The notes under the pieces: generated by a model
Told to the model about the DNA's origin: nothing
The model's database searches: none
What the model saw: only the letters and a program-made list of their open reading frames with translations
Translations under genes and position numbers: made by a program
NCBI RefSeq assembly: GCF_011397635.1
Contig: NC_064770.1
Span: 7,712,826-7,776,825 of the forward strand
Length of the DNA stretch: 64,000 nucleotides
Source: Epinephelus fuscoguttatus
Lineage: Eukaryota; Chordata; Actinopteri; Perciformes; Serranidae
Reading direction: 5' to 3'
Shown: in pieces, positions 22,928 to 35,900 of the stretch
Layout of the letters: each line of letters opens with the position of its first letter
How positions within the stretch are numbered: the stretch's first letter is position 1

Positions 22928-23541
22928 TTAACTTTGATAAAATGACACGTTGAAAACAAGATCTCCATGAGCATCTGAATGACAACAATGCCACCAACAC
23001 CTCCACCCTGGGGCCATTAGTAAAATACCACCATACCACTTATTAACTGCCTTTTCTCGGTGGTATCCAATTCAGCAAAGTTGTATACATATGGATGCTC
23101 ACCAAAGACTGTAGCATTTGATACAATTTGTAGGTGGCGCTAAAAGATTTTTAAGAATTGCTGCTGTTGTGGCAGTTACCACAGCTTGGAAAGGCAGCAG
23201 CAGCTAACAGCTTCCAGCTCACACACTTATGAACTTCAGAAAATGTAATGTTCTTGGCTGTTCTAATGTAATGTCTTTACCTACGTCCTCCAAAAAATAC
23301 TTATCTTTAAGCGTTAGCCTTCTCTTCATGATAGAATAATTTCCAAAATATCAACCATGACTCATTACACTTTTTACATCTGGGTTTTTATTGTCACTTT
23401 CATTTTTGAATATTTTATTCCAATTCCTCATTAAGTTTTCTGATAGTGGCACTTGGTGGCCATTAGAGGAACTGCAACTTCAGGCACTTTGAACAAAGGA
23501 CACAACAGAGGACATTGTATTTTGAAGCACTTCAGCAGACT
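22928..23541. other. 3' flank of K2; no gene seen
   Basis: Non-coding. From about 23203 the sequence matches 32600 onward in the second duplicate (AGCTAACAGCTTCCAGCTCA). No further features are recognised. Confidence 0.5.
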
Positions 23542-23547
23542 TTTATT
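23542..23547 (-). terminator. Poly(A) signal of keratin K2
   Basis: AATAAA on the minus strand, 38 bp past the K2 stop codon; conserved in K3. Confidence 0.75.
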
Positions 23548-23584
23548 GTGTGTTTATTTTGGTGAAAGTGCATGCTGCTGGAGC

Positions 23585-26500
23585 TCAGAGGGTCTGACTG
23601 ACAGTCTCGGTGGAGGAGCTCACCACCTTCCCATCCACAACCTCCTCCACGATGGTGATGACTTTGGTTGTGGAGGTGGTGGTGGAGGTCGAGCCACTGC
23701 AGGAGAGAGACCAACAGTACAGTCAGGTTTTTATTCATAATATTACTATTTTTGAGCTGGTTATAATATTCAGAATCATTCTATAGCTGCTTAATTTGGT
23801 AATTGCGCCGAAAATATTTGTAGTTATAGAAAAAGACAAAGAGAGAATTAAAGAATAGTATTTGTGCACTACATTCATCAAGAGAGATGTTATATGAGGA
23901 CTGAGGAAAGGAGAGTTTTGATGAAAATGCATTTAAATTACAAGTACAAACAAAATCAGGGCTAAACTTTTTTTTCTGTTTTTTTTCTGCACATATCCTC
24001 TCCACACTAAAGTTTATCATGCTGAGGATTTGTTTAATTTTCTCACCCACTGCCGCTGCCGCTGGTGCTGCTGCTGCTACGGACAGTGCTGCTGCTGCTG
24101 CTGCTGCTGCTAATGCCGCCTCCACCCTCTCCATCAAGCAGCCTCCTGTACTCAGCAATCTCCATCTCCAGCTTGGTCTTGATGTCCAGCAGCATCTGGT
24201 ATTCCTGGGACTGTCTTTCCAGGTCAGCTCTCAGCTGCACCAACTGCTCCTCCAGCATGGTGACCTGATTCTGGTAACCCGCCAGCTGCAGACACTGTAT
24301 GTGAAAGAGAAGATGTGATAAGATGGCCTGCAGTGTTGCTGGCACTGCAGCTAATCTCTGTTCTGGATGTCTGGATGGATGGTTTGTGTGTCAGCAGCGA
24401 CTTCTGTATGTGAAAGAGAAGATGTGATACAGACTGTACATTTAGACAGAAATTCTCATTTAGTAATCCAGAGGCATCAGGTAACCCATTACATTTACAC
24501 TAGTTTGATTTTCTACTGTTAATTCAATTCAGTTTCATTCATAAAGCCCAATATGACAAATCACAATTTGCTTCAGAAGGCTTTACAGCATACGACATCC
24601 CTCTGTCCTTTGGACCCTCACAGCGGATAAGGAAAAACACCCCCAAAAAAACCTTTAACGGGGAAAAAATGGTAGAAAGGTTGTACTATTTATTCCTCTA
24701 CATTCATCTGACAGTTGTAAAGACTCTGGAGTCCAGCATGTGTGTGGTCAGACTGAGACTCTTCAGCCGTATTAACAGCTCTGTGAGGCTGTGCTTAGAC
24801 ATAGTGCTACTTTGTGCTAAAAGCTAACATCAGAATACTAATTTACTCACAGAAATGCTAACATGCTAATGTATAAAAGGTATACCATATTTGCCAATTT
24901 ACTTCAGCATCAGCTGAGGCTGATGGGAGTGTTATTAGTTCTGCAGGTCTTGCTCAGAAACCAAAATATTGGACACATTTAATTGTTGATCTGATGATAG
25001 CACTGGATGGAAAGTCAGAGGATCATCAAAGTTATTACAATTCATCCTAAGACAAACATAAGTGATGAACCACGTTTCATCACAATCCCTCCAATAGTTG
25101 TTGAGAAATTTCAGTCTGGGCCAAAGTGGTGGATCAACAGGCTAGCCATGGCTACAACTTATGTACTTACCTTTTGCTGGAACCAAATCTCCAGGTCTTT
25201 TTTGCTTTTGGCAGCAATGCTTTCGTAGTGCTCCCTGGCCTCATCGATGATCTTTGCGAGGTCATTTGCTGGACCAGCGTCCACCTCCACGTTCACCTGG
25301 CCACTCATCTGAGCTCGCATCGCCAGCAGCTCCTGCAGACATGTGAAAAGTGAAGATATTTCCGTAAGGACATTTCTTGATGAATCTCAAATGTAAACCT
25401 GTTTTGTTCAACTCCACTGACTCATTGTATTCACCCCAATACCCAACCCGCCTAATGAGAGCTGAGAGCCCACTGACCTCCTCGTGGTTCTTCTTGAGGA
25501 AGATCAGCTCCTCCTTCAGGCCCTCGATCTGCATCTCCAGGTCGGTCCGGTTCAGAGTCAGCTCGTCCAGGACCCTCCTCAGCCCGGCGATGTCGGACTC
25601 TACCGATTGACGCATGGCCAGCTCGTTCTCATACCTGCACAGAGGACAAAACTCTTGTTTCTAAATCTGTTTCTCCAAAAACAAAACTGACTGCGAATGG
25701 AGAGGGAAAATGTTAAACTTGAACTTTAACCTTTACTTATAGCTCCTTAATGCATGGATTCACTTACTTGACCCTGAAGTCATCAGCAGCAAGCTTGGCA
25801 TTGTCAATGGCGAGGTAGATGCCACCGTTGACTTTGGTAGCGTCCTGGATCTGGGAGATTTAAAAAAAGAATAATTGCACTATTTCATTGAAAATGCCTC
25901 AGCACACTGCATGGAAATGTACTTTTGTTGCAGTTTCAGACAGGTGTTAAACTGTTTACTTTAATTCTGTTACTAAATGTATTGTTATATTAAGTGGCTC
26001 GAAACAAAGAGCCAATGTCCCAAGTTTCTCCAATATCAACAGTGAAATAACACTGGAAGATATCTATATTGTTTTAAAGCTGATATTGACTGACCCCTAG
26101 AGTATGCTGTTTTAATAAATATTGCCATCTTTGCAAATTGAAATAAAACAAGGTTATAATCATAACTACAGTGCTGGCAGGGTTCATGCTTTAACCTCTC
26201 ACTGGATGATAGAAACTGTCACGTTACAGTGATGATGACAGGTAGTGCATGAACATAAACATCCTGTCGTTTTTGGATGGCCACATGCCTAATGTCACAG
26301 ATGAGCCTACCTTTCCCTGCAGCTCTGCGATGGTGGCAAAGTAGGCGCTGTAGTCTCTGGCAGAGGGGGAGGTCTTTTGCTCCAGGAATTGCCTGATCTT
26401 CAGCTCCAGCTCAGCATTGGCTGCCTCGAGCTTACGGACCTTCTCCAAGTAAGAAGCCAGGCGGTCGTTCAGGTTCTGCATGGTGGCCTTCTCGTTGGCA

Positions 26501-26757
26501 GAGATGTCAATGGCACCGCCGCCACCACCACCACCACCACCACCAGCGCCAAAGCCAAACCCAGAACCACCTGAGCTACTGTAGCTGTAGCCATAGCTAC
26601 TTCCACCACCTCCACCACCTCCGCCACCACTGCCATATATGGAGCCACCACTGCCATACATGGAGCCACCAGAGGAGATTTTGACCGTTTGGCCTCCAGC
26701 ACCACCATGCATGGACCCCATGCTGCGCACACCACGAACCGCTAAGGATTGCATCAT
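23585..26757 (-). pseudogene. Type I keratin K2, exons 5-6 rearranged
   Basis: Intact exons: 26757-26311 (Gly-rich head, helix start), 25850-25768, 25634-25478 and 25332-25171. The last exon is 23696-23585, with tail ending VSQTL. Exon 6 keeps its 3' part, including EYRRLLDGE, down to 24047. Compared with K3, a 103-bp segment (equivalent to 33665-33767) is gone, removing the exon 6 acceptor and its first 49 bp. Exon 5 is scrambled and shortened at about 24313-24410, with no usable donor seen. The same ~25-bp intron 5 sequence (TATGTGAAAGAGAAGATGTG) appears at both breakpoints. Most of coil 2 would be lost or frameshifted, so a normal keratin is unlikely. The head is rich in Gly-Gly-Ser and Tyr, as in epidermal keratins. 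Promoter and poly(A) signal look intact, so it may still be transcribed. Confidence 0.85.
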
Positions 26758-26840
26758 TTTGTGTGGTGATGAGGGTAAGGTAGGATGTCTATCTGCTTCA
26801 GCTGAAGAGGAGAAAGTAAAGAGCTCAGAGAGCAGCTGAT

Positions 26841-26848
26841 TTTTTATA
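26841..26848 (-). promoter_or_regulatory. TATA box of keratin K2
   Basis: TATAAAAA on the minus strand, about 85 bp upstream of the start codon; identical in K3. Confidence 0.75.
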
Positions 26849-28383
26849 CTGTATACCGAGGAGGGGGTGGAGGAGGGAAGGATGGCAAGCTCGTGCCAAC
26901 CCTGGGAGGAGACACCTGTCCTTGTTTAACTCAGCATGTCAATTGGCTGTGGGTGTGTCTGAGAAATGTGGAATTCACCCATTACCTGTCCATTCACCTG
27001 CTGATTTACATTCAGATGCACTGCACGCATAACATTTCACGTCAAAAGGGTTGAAAGATTAGAGCACATGAAGCGCTGCCGGGCGAGTTCAGACATGGAT
27101 GACATTTAGTTTTAAAGGTTACTGCCAGCGTGAAAAGCCACATTCAATCAATCAACTCTTGGCAGCAGGTTATTGTGTAGTGAAGCAGGAGCTCAACGGC
27201 TTAAAGAGTAATCCACTTGTTTGATCAGAAAAAGTCTTTGCCAGCTGCCTGATCTTAAGCATATAGAGCTGACAGTAAGCAGAGAATGATTATATTCTGC
27301 TAAGATCAATAAAACAATTCAAGATAGAATTAAAACACAAATGTAAAGAGCCTTTTCACATGCTGGAAATGTTCACCTTGCATGGAGGATTTATAAAAAC
27401 CGCAGAGCTTTAGAGACATCATTGCACTTAAAGGTGCTGCACAGTATTTTAAATCATTACTGGATCTATCCTAGACGCCAAAATCATTTCTGTGAACAAC
27501 CTTTGCCAATGAGCTGCTTTTTAAAAAGAGAAAGATGTTTGGCACATTAGATGATAAACTGCCAAGCTGTCCAGGTGCATCCTGCCGCTTACCCAGGGCA
27601 TGCTAGGATAGTCTCCAGCCTCCCAAAATCCTGGACAGGATAATCAGTCGGGGGGGCTGAACATACACATCTGGACTTCCCTCATTCATTTCAGGTTGCA
27701 GACTCCTGGGAAGCTGCAAGGCAGAGAGTTGTCTGAAAACATAACTATAATTCATAGCAATATGGCAATGTACATTTATACATATAATATTATACTTTGT
27801 TAAAATAATACATTTCAGCATAGTTTGGTTTGAAATTTCACCAACACAGAATAGGCTGGTGATGAATAATTTAGATTATTTTGTTATAAAGTGCAAGATC
27901 AGACAAGTAGTTTGGTCCAGCTAAGAAAGACATTCAGATCTTGTCAAAAGTCAAAAAAAAAAAGAAAAAGGAAAAAAATATATTAAAAAAAATATTCTAC
28001 AAGAAAAAGAACAACAATAATCATTTAAAATGTCTTTGGGGTTTTTTATTAACGACACATTCTCACTCCTAACTCGTCAAATAGTGATGCTTGGTGAGGG
28101 GCCCTAAAACTCGAGGCCACCACAGATAAGAACACACTGCTCGACCTCATTTTCATCTCTCAGCAACAGCACTGTCTCCACTCTGGTGTGATGACGCCCT
28201 ACCACGGTTACACAATCCGGTTTACTGTGTCATGTCCACCAGCGGTCCATAGAGATGTCAGAATGAGTTTTAAAGATAAAGAAATATGCAAAGGACTTAT
28301 GACTAAACAAATATTTTTAGTGCATGGATTAAGAATTTTTTTTTAAGTTTGTGTGCCAAAAGTATAGCAGAACCATAGCATAT
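26849..28383. other. 5' flank of K2 within the duplication; no gene seen
   Basis: Non-coding DNA shared with K3's upstream region. It should contain keratin regulatory sequence, but I can assign no element. An A-rich stretch lies at 27950-28010. Confidence 0.5.
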
Positions 28384-31300
28384 AGCATACCACAGTTGAG
28401 TATAGACTAACTGAGAACAAAAATGAGTGATAGATGTCGAGTAAATTATTGAAACATGTAATAATTAAATCCAAAAGAATATATTGTGTTGACTATATTT
28501 ATGGAGAATCATGTTGAAAATATGACAAAATACTTTTGAATTACAAATGCAATGGCCTACAGTTATCCAGAGGTGGGGTATCCCCTGTTTGCAGCCTGGC
28601 TTCAGCACCTTGCCAGGCTGCCTTAGTCTCTCCGAGGCTGTGAGGGAGGGAGGGTGGCCCAGGGGTGCCCCTTCTCAAAACATGACTGCTTTAAGAAAAA
28701 CTGACATGCAAAGCCTCTTTGTGTCTTACAGAATAACACACTATGATGACGCATTAGTTGTTACAATCATGTTTTCTGTCTATGTTCCTCCAACAGGTCT
28801 TAAAATTTGCAGGAAAGACAAATATCCACTTGGAATTATGTTGTGTTGTTTTAGGATATCCCATTGTTGTTGGTCTTGGTTCATGGAACTGTTTATGTAA
28901 GGGAAAGCTCACAGCTGCTGAAACATTTACTGTAGCAGAGATACATCAGGCAGCATGTGTTCCAGATGTAACACATGCTGTCTGATATTCTAATACCTAC
29001 AAGCTGAAGCCTTCACATTTCCATCCCACAAAATGTCCCACTACACACTCTGGCAGGGCAGGTGGCCTTGCTCGAGACTTAAAGTCATATAACTTTACTT
29101 CCCTCTGGTTGGACACAAAGTTCTCCTTTGTCCTCTGTAACAACATCTGCCACAGGTGACCAGATGCTGCAGCATCAGCATAACTGCCAATGGACATGGA
29201 CCCATCATGTTGGACCACACAGAGACATGTTCTATTTCCTGCTAACCCTGGTAAGTCTTCAAAACAGAGGATGAGATAACACCTGCCAGCCTTTGTATCA
29301 CCTCCCACTGGATCAAACTGTCAACCAACAGAGGACACATCACCAGGAGACCCTACAGAGACGTGTGTTCCCGCTGCCAGAGATTCTGCACTACAGATCA
29401 TAAGGTATTGTTTTCCAATTTCATATGTGCTTTCTAATGTCTGTTTTAATTGTGGGTTAATTCGTGTATTCACTTTATATTAATGTAGCAGTTTTGATAG
29501 CACTGTTGTCACAGGCAGGAGTATATTATTGTCATTTACATGAACTCCTTCCCTCAGGTCTCCTTCCACTGTGATACCCACACTTCACAGAGGAGACACT
29601 CAGGACTGCACAGAGAGCAAAACAAGTGAAAGAAGCTGAACATCATGGCAGTCTTCCTCAACTTGTCTGTGTGAAATGGCACTGGACAGAGATGTTGCAG
29701 GGAACCTAACTGATAAAAATCAGTCATCACTTTCAGAGTGACAGTATCTCCTCTGCAGCATCAATCTCCTCTCTAAACAAGATGGAAAGGTAAGTTTTAT
29801 TTTAACTTCCTTAGTTTAAGATCCCTCCTTGATGAAACAACTGCCGTAAACACTGTTGGCATTACAGTTTGTGTGTGCTATTTGCATTAACAATTACAGG
29901 TGAGGAATAAAGTTTCTCACTTGTTTTCCTTTTCAGGCCTCTTCTCCTCCATGTCCCTACAGTGACTCTGTCCTTACACCAAACACTGAGCAGGGAAGCA
30001 GCACTTCTACAGCTACTGGGCATGTCAAAGGTCATAACGTTACAGCCCTTCATATCTTCACACTGACACTATGCTCCATTGACAGTTTTGGGCTGTGCCA
30101 ACAATAGACAGATTCAACATACTGCAACATACAGTAGGCCTACATACTGACCCATGGACAGGATGACTGTCTCTCAGTCGGACTCCAACACTTACCTGAT
30201 ATTATTCAAATAATGTGTATTTATTTTGTATTTCATTACAGTTTCTGTTTTATTCTACTTACTTGTTTTCAATCTATCCTTACCTTTGCCTCCTTATGTG
30301 TTTTCTAACAGATAAATGACAGATGACAGGGGAGTTGTCAGTTAGTTCAGTTGCTATGTGCATCTGAACTAATTAACCTGGAAGACAGGACAGATTTTTG
30401 AAACAGTAATCATTAGTGTGGGGTTTCAGCTGGTAGGTATTTTAAAGGCTTCTCACATGTGTGCACTTAGCCTTTGGCTAATCTAAACCCCACTGAAAAA
30501 CTTTCATATGCTGTAAATGCCACAGTTCAGACTGTGGAGTCCAAGCTTAAGGTGCTGTCTGCAGAGTGCCCACAACATATGACTTGGTTAAATGAGCCTT
30601 GTCAAAAGATTTGATTGGGAAACAAATGATGCCATGCTAGTCTTTTAACCTGAAGTTACACAAGTGACTCTAACCCAGTGTTCCTTAAAAGTCAAGTGAG
30701 AGAGAAGCAAATGGGTGAAAGAGGGAGGTGTGTACAGTTTTTCTGTATTTTTATACTCATTTTATTTATTTGTTTTACTGCAAGCTTAAGTGTATAGCCT
30801 ACTAAAAATTCTTGGTTATCAACATCTTTATTTCAATCTATTTTTTTTTTTAAGTTATTTGTTTCATTCCGTTAAAAAGGGGCTGCACACAGATAGGTAC
30901 ACTGTCTGCATAATGAGCTACATTATCACTCATTTAATGTACAGTTTAAATCAAACACATGATAAAAAAATAAAAGTTGATGCAGAGGCTTTTGAAAAAT
31001 CTCTCTTCTTTGTAGGTGTATTTGTCAGTACAGTTGCCACCAAAGTGCAGCCAAAAGGCCCTTTAAGGTTCCTTTGGGTTAGCCAAAGTGCTCTCATGGT
31101 GTGAGATCTTAGATCAAAATTAAACCCCAAGGCTTTGTGATGAGAAAGTTTCTTTTTTTTTCCCATTTCAGATTTTTGGTCAAGGGAACACCTTGTTAGC
31201 AAAAAAGGTACAACACATGCCACATCAATGCAACATCACACGGTCAAATCCAGCCTTGGGACCTTTGCCTTTGCATGTCATACCCTCCACATTATTAACT

Positions 31301-32307
31301 GTGTACTGTTCTTGTCACACAAAAAAGAGGGAAAAAAGTAAAAATAGAATGTGAGCAGATTTCAGTTACCCAACACTGCATCTTTTGCACTTACAGCTAT
31401 ATCTCCCACTACTGATGGTGATAAAACATATTTTGTTGAGCTTTGTCTTATTCAACCATTTAAAAAACGATTACTGTTGAGGTACTATGAATTTATGTTT
31501 TGCAAGTATTTCTGTTGTGAATGTTCTATGTGTTTTTTATATTTTTAATCATATCAAGTGTGTCTGTTATACTGCTGATATGTCATATAGTGATATGCTA
31601 ATTTATTCTTGCTGATAGTACAACTACATTTTGAAACATGTATTAATTACTGTGTGAATGACTACAAAATTGTTATTTTGCAAAATAATAATGTAATTGA
31701 ATACAATTAAAATATATTTGCAGTGAGGTCACCTGTCTGCTGCATATTTGTAAAAACATTAAGGACAATGGTTTTTCACACAAAGTCTTAAAATACATTC
31801 CACAAAGGTTCAAACACACACTATTTCAGTATCTTTCCTCTTCTGAGGTCATGCCATTGTTTTCACTTAAACAATGTGAGGACTTAAGTAATGACATAAT
31901 ATATACATCTGACAAAGTGCTATTACTATTGTTATACTAATACAACTACTACTACTTCTGCTATTACTAGGATTACTTCTACTATTACTACTGTTTCTGC
32001 AATTTCAGCCATGGTCTTGAATTCATTTCAGCATTCAGCATCCACACGCATTTTCTGCAGGACATGTGTTTTAGTTAGCTATCATTTTTTCTTTTTCAGA
32101 AATGCCCCATGACATGATTTAATGTAAATAAAATCATATTATTTAATATAATTATTAATTATCTTAATAAGTATTAGTTATTTGTAATAGTCATTTTAAT
32201 ACACTGAACTACAAGTTCTCAACATTACTAATATATTATAATTATTAAAAGAAAAAAAAGCAGCAAATCTTCCCATCAGTGAGGCTGGAACCATGAAATG
32301 TTTTTTC
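28384..32307. other. Spacer between the keratin duplicates; nothing assigned
   Basis: A 3.9-kb stretch without a recognised gene. Some blocks (28540-28900, 29020-29400, 29560-29780) are less AT-rich, with possible splice-like CAG/GT sites, but no frame stays open beyond ~115 codons or matches a known family. Trinucleotide-like ACTACTACT/ATTACTA words occur at about 31925-32000. The last ~85 bp (from 32220) resemble 38770-38866. Confidence 0.4.
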
Positions 32308-32596
32308 TAGGTAGAGTTATTGGTGAAGGGCAGGTGTGTCCTGTCAGAGCAAAGGTGGTGGCAGTTGACCATTTTCCTGTTCTTACTACCAAGAAAGAAC
32401 TTTCTCCTTTCTTGGGTATGGTGGGTTACTATCGTTGGTGTTGTAAAAACTTCTCCCTCACACCCCTCGCTTCTCTTCTAAGCAAAAGGTTAAGTTTGAA
32501 TGGTCTCTCCCCTGACAAGAAGCATTTCAGTCTTTGTGTTCTGCCTCTGTGGTAGCAGCTTCACAGATGGACAAGCCTTCCCGCTGTATGTGGAGT
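32308..32596 (+). pseudogene. Duplicated Ty3/gypsy pol fragment
   Basis: It translates to GRVIGEGQVCPVRAKVVAVD and KKELSPFLGMVGYYRW, matching the fragment at 20138-20440. Short deletions break the frame, and it stops at the RNase H start. It is present because of the segmental duplication, not as an independent insertion. Confidence 0.85.
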
Positions 32597-32916
32597 AGTA
32601 GCTAACAGCTTCCAGCTCACACACTTATTAACTTCAGAAAATGTAAATGTTCTAGTTTAGAAATAAATCTTTACCTACGTCCTCCAAAAATACTCATCTT
32701 TAAGCGTTAGCCTTCTCTTCATGGCAGAATTATTTCTCATTACACTTTTTACATCTGGGTTTTTATTGTCACTTTAAATGTTCTATATTTTATTCCAATT
32801 CCTCATTAAGTTTTCTTATAGCAGCACTTGGTGGCCATTAGAGGAACTGCAACTTCAGGCACTTTGAACAAAGGACACAACAGAGGACATTGTATTTTGA
32901 AGCACTTCAGCAGACT

Positions 32917-32922
32917 TTTATT
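32917..32922 (-). terminator. Poly(A) signal of keratin K3
   Basis: AATAAA on the minus strand, about 39 bp past the K3 stop codon. Confidence 0.75.
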
Positions 32923-32960
32923 TGTGTGTTTATTTCTGTGAAAGTGCATGCTGCTGGAGC

Positions 32961-35900
32961 TCAGAGGGTCTGACTGACAGTCTCCTCGGTGGAGGAGCTC
33001 ACTACCCTCCCATCCACAACCTCCTCCACGACGGTGATGACTTTAGTTCTGGAGGTGGTGGTGGAGGTCGAGCCACTGCAGGAGAGAGACCAACAGTACA
33101 GTCAGGTTTTTATTCATAATATTACTATTTTTGAGCTGGTTATAATATTCAGAATCATTCTATAGCTGCTTAATTTGGTAAATGTGCCGAAAATATTTGT
33201 AGTTATAGAAAAAGACAAAGAGAGAATTAAAGAATAGTATTTGTGCACTACATTCATCAAGAGAGATGTTATATGAGGACTGAGGAAAGGAGAGTTTTGA
33301 TGAAAATGTATTTAAATTACAAACAAAATCAGGGCTAAACTTTTTTTCTGTTTTTTTTTTCTGCACATATCCTCTCCACACTCAAGTTTATCATGCTGAG
33401 GATTTGTTTAATTTTCTCACCCGCTGCCGCTACCGCTGGTGCTGCTGCTGCTACGGACAGTGCTGCTGCTGCTGCTGCTGCTGCTAATGCCGCCTCCACC
33501 CTCTCCATCAAGCAGCCTCCTGTACTCAGCAATCTCCATCTCCAGCCTGGTCTTGATGTCCAGCAGCATCTGGTATTCCTGGGACTGTCTTTCCAGGTCA
33601 GCTTTCAGCTGCACCAACTGCTCCTCCAGCATGGTGACCTGATTCTGGTAACCCGCCAGCTGCATGGCGTACCGGTTCTGAGTTTCAGCCAGTGTGCCCT
33701 CCAACGACGCTTTCTGCAAGAGAGAGGAGCAGGAACCGGTTCAGTTTGTTTATTACCTCACAAAGCAGACACTGTATGTGAAAGAGAAGATGTGATAAGA
33801 TGGTCACCATGCTAAGCTGGGACTGCAGCTCAATCTCCAGGCCCTGCAGTGTTCGCTTGAGCTCTGTAATCTCTGTTCTGGATGTCTGGATGGTTTGTGT
33901 GTCAGCAGCGACTTCTTGTTTCAGTGTTTCTGACTGAAGAGAGGACACCAATCACAGCATGGTCATTACAGACTGTACATTTAGACAGAAATTCTCATTT
34001 AGTAATCCAGAGGCATCAGGTAACCCATTACATTTACACCAGTTTGATTTTCTACTGTTAATTCAATTCAGTTTCATTCATAAAGCCCAATATGACAAAT
34101 CACAATTTGCTTCAGAGGGCTTTACAGCATACGACATCCCTCTGTCCTTTGGACCCTCACAGCGGTTAAGGAAAAACTCCCCAAAAAAACATTTAACAGG
34201 GAAAAAATGGTAGAAAGGTTGTACTATTTATTCCTCTACATTCATCTGACAGTTGTAGAGACTCTGGAGTCCGCCATCTGTGTGTTCAGACTGAGACTCT
34301 TCAGCTGTATTAACAGCTCTGTGAAGCTGTGCTTAGACATAGTGCTACTTTGTGCTAAAAGCTAACATCAGAATACTAATTTACTCACAGAAATGCTAAC
34401 ATGCTAATGTATAAAAGGTATACCATATTCGCCAATTTACTTCAGCATCAGCTGAGGCTGATGGGAGTGTTATTAGTTCTGCAGGTCTTGCTCAGAAACC
34501 AAAATATTGGACACATTTAATTGTTGATCTGATGATAGCACTGGATGGAAAGTCAGAGGATCATCAAAGTTATTACAATTCATCCTGAGACAAACATAAG
34601 TGATGAACCACGTTTCATCACAATCCCTCCAATAGTTGTTGAGAAATTTCAGTCTGGGCCAAAGTGGTGGATCAACAGGCTAGCCATGGCTACAACTTAT
34701 GTACTTACCTTTTGCTGGAACCAAATCTCCAGGTCTTTTTTGTTTTTGGCAGCAATGCTTTCGTAGTGCTCCCTGGCCTCATCGATGATCTTTGCGAGGT
34801 CAATTGCTGGACCGGCGTCCACCTCCACGTTCACCTGGCCACTCATCTGAGCTCGCATCGCCAGCAGCTCCTGCAGACACGTGAAAAGCGAAGATATTTC
34901 CGTAAGGACATTTCTTGATGAATCTCAAATGTAAACCTGTTTTGTTCAACTCCATTGACTCATTGTATTCACCCCAACACCCAACCCGCCTAATGAGAGC
35001 TGAGAGCCCACTGACCTCCTCGTGGTTCTTCTTGAGGAAGATCAGCTCCTCCTTCAGGCCCTCGATCTGCATCTCCAGGTCGGTCCGGCTCAGAGTCAGC
35101 TCGTCCAGGACCCTCCTCAGCCCGGCGATGTCGCACTCTACCGATTGACGCATGGCCAGCTCGTTCTCATACCTGCACAGAGGACAAAACTCTTGTTTCT
35201 AAATCTGTTTCTCCAAAAACAAAACTGACTGAAGCAGGATGCGAATGGAGAGGGAAAATGTTAAACTTGAACTTTAACCTTTACTTATAGCTCCTTAATG
35301 CATGGATTCACTTACTTGACCCTGAAGTCATCAGCAGCAAGCTTGGCATTGTCAATGGCGAGGTAGATGCCACCGTTGACTCGTAGGCGTCCTGGATCTG
35401 GGAGATTTAAAAAAAGAATAATTGCACTATTTCATTGAAAATGCCTCAGCACACTGCATGGAAATGTACTTTTGTTGCAGTTTCAGACAGGTGTTAAACT
35501 GTTTACTTTAATTCTGTTACTAAATGTATTGTTATATTAAGTGGCTCGTTGTGAAACAAAGAGCCAATGTCCCAAGTTTCTCCAATATCAACAGTGAAAT
35601 AACACTGGAAGATATCTATATTGTTTTAAAGCTGATATTGACTGACCCCTAGAGTATGCTGTTTTAATAAATATTGCCACCTTTGCAAATTGAAATAAAA
35701 CAAGGTTATAATCATAACTACAGTGCTGGCAGGGTTCATGCTTTAACCTCTCACTGGATGATAGAAACTGTCACATTACAGTGATGATGACAGGTAGTGC
35801 ATGAACATAAACATCCTGTCGTTTTTGGATGGCCACATGCCTAATGTCACAGATGAGCCTACCTTTCCCTGCAGCTCTGCGATGGTGGCAAAGTAGGCGC

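Larger units (their letters stand above)
20138..28383. repeat. Segmental duplication, copy 1 (contains keratin K2)
   Basis: This is colinear with 32308-38073. Similarity starts inside the gypsy remnant (TAGAGTTATTGGTGAA) and ends after CCAAAAGTATAGCAGAACCATAGCAT near 28383. Exons and most introns are nearly identical, so the event is fairly recent. The second copy lacks the equivalent of about 20440-23200. It also has a different block at 36540-36760 and an AT microsatellite in place of about 27780-27930. Confidence 0.9.

Noticed and set aside
24019-24318. Plus-strand open frames opposite keratin exons (also 5200-5649, 33393-33815 and 35929-36336)
   Set aside because: They are antisense shadows of conserved keratin exons, kept open by codon bias; no domain or independent signals.
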